DNA of 64,000 nt from Planctomycetota bacterium. GTDB taxonomy: Bacteria; Planctomycetota; Brocadiia; Brocadiales; Bathyanammoxibiaceae. The stretch lies in contig JACQVQ010000005.1 in assembly GCA_016209685.1 (NCBI GenBank), forward strand, positions 150,655-214,654. The letters run 5' to 3'. The notes under the pieces were generated by a model, which worked only from the letters and a program-made list of their open reading frames with translations, did not search any database and was not told the DNA's origin. How positions within the stretch are numbered: position 1 is the stretch's first letter; every line of letters begins with the position of its first letter. This document shows, one piece after another, positions 63,349 through 64,000 of this stretch. Position numbers and translations under genes: made by a program.

Positions 63349-63825
63349 CTAATAGGCAAACGTAAAGAACCCACCGAAACCGTTATAGATAAAGACAGTT
63401 TTAGCCAGTATATCTCTGCCAATTAGTGCAATGAGGGGTTTATCGCCTACGCCTTGTCCCTTGAGGTTTACTCCGATTGCTGAATTAAACTCAACCTCAA
63501 ACCCATGTACGGGAAATCGTAGCCTAGCAGGATAAAGACTCTGCTGAACTGGACCAGCAGCAGTCATGGTAGTGGTAGTGCCTATTGGATTAACCCCTAA
63601 TGTGGAGACGGCTTGTTCGTCTATGCAACTTCGTGTAGCACCAGTATCTATAAGCGCAAAACCAGACACTGACGGTGGGATAGAGAGATTTTGTGTTGTT
63701 AAATACTGGACAAGTGCAGAAGGAACAGCAATTTCAACTTCTAGCACAGGGCCTACGTGAGCCAACAAATTTGGATTGGGTCGGTTACTCCTTGTATCAA
63801 TATAATGACGATTATAAACGGGCAC
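63349..63825 (-). CDS. Retropepsin-like aspartic protease-domain protein
   Basis: GFALIDTGATRSCIDEQAVSTLGV (D-T-G-A), ALIGRDIL; GTG start. Confidence 0.7.
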   Translation of the reverse strand: MPVYNRHYIDTRSNRPNPNLLAHVGPVLEVEIAVPSALVQYLTTQNLSIPPSVSGFALIDTGATRSCIDEQAVSTLGVNPIGTTTTMTAAGPVQQSLYPARLRFPVHGFEVEFNSAIGVNLKGQGVGDKPLIALIGRDILAKTVFIYNGFGGFFTFAY

Positions 63826-64000
63826 CGATTAGACCCAATACAAGTGCTGGGAACCTTGAAACTTCCTCTTCTTTTGCTACCCTTTTAATCAAGAAGGGAG
63901 TATTCCCGAATTTTTGAATACCTGCTTGATAGGCTTCTTCTTCCGTCGTATAACTACCTGCGAAAGAAGTCCCCTTTATCAACACAAATTGACCCTCATA
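63812..64000 (-). CDS. Partial small protein upstream of the protease ORF (truncated by window edge)
   Basis: YEGQFVLIKGTSFAGSYTTEEEAYQAGIQKFGNTPFLIKRVAKEEEVSRFPALVLGLIGARL*. Confidence 0.6.
   Translation of the reverse strand, partial: YEGQFVLIKGTSFAGSYTTEEEAYQAGIQKFGNTPFLIKRVAKEEEVSRFPALVLGLIGARL

Noticed and set aside
51028-63825. Complete prophage
   Set aside because: No integrase, terminase, portal or major capsid protein recognised and no attachment sites seen; only a tail-like/structural module can be supported.

Overview
About 64 kb of a bacterial chromosome, densely coding. I cannot assign the taxon from sequence alone. No rRNA, tRNA or CRISPR array was recognised. Main contents, left to right: (1) A phosphonate activation operon: split TPP decarboxylase alpha/beta, an AEP transaminase fused to a nucleotidyltransferase (PntC-like), and a CDP-alcohol phosphotransferase with a degenerate nucleotidyltransferase-like N-terminus. 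(2) A molybdopterin oxidoreductase, isocitrate dehydrogenase, a B12-type radical SAM protein and a flippase-like membrane protein. (3) A surface-glycan/lipid A-type cluster with four ArnT/PMT-like (GT83) paralogs. (4) A 2-oxoacid:ferredoxin oxidoreductase, pheST, peptidases, argJ, polyamine genes, nadB, fabF/acpP and radical SAM genes, with several toxin-antitoxin-like modules. (5) At about 51-64 kb, a minus-strand phage-tail-like structural module. The most unusual signal is a set of at least eight families of short, mostly palindromic dispersed repeats. They lie in most intergenic gaps of the phage-like module and in-frame inside many conserved genes (pheS, pheT, argJ, nadB, AEPT-PntC, Mo-oxidoreductase, GT83s, radical SAMs). 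They supply stop codons, form signal-peptide cores, nest inside one another, and several are bracketed by 16-100 bp duplications of gene ends. The four GT83 paralogs in the same window act as an internal control, showing that one gene carries several repeat-derived insertions its siblings lack. No mobilising enzyme for these repeats was found here.
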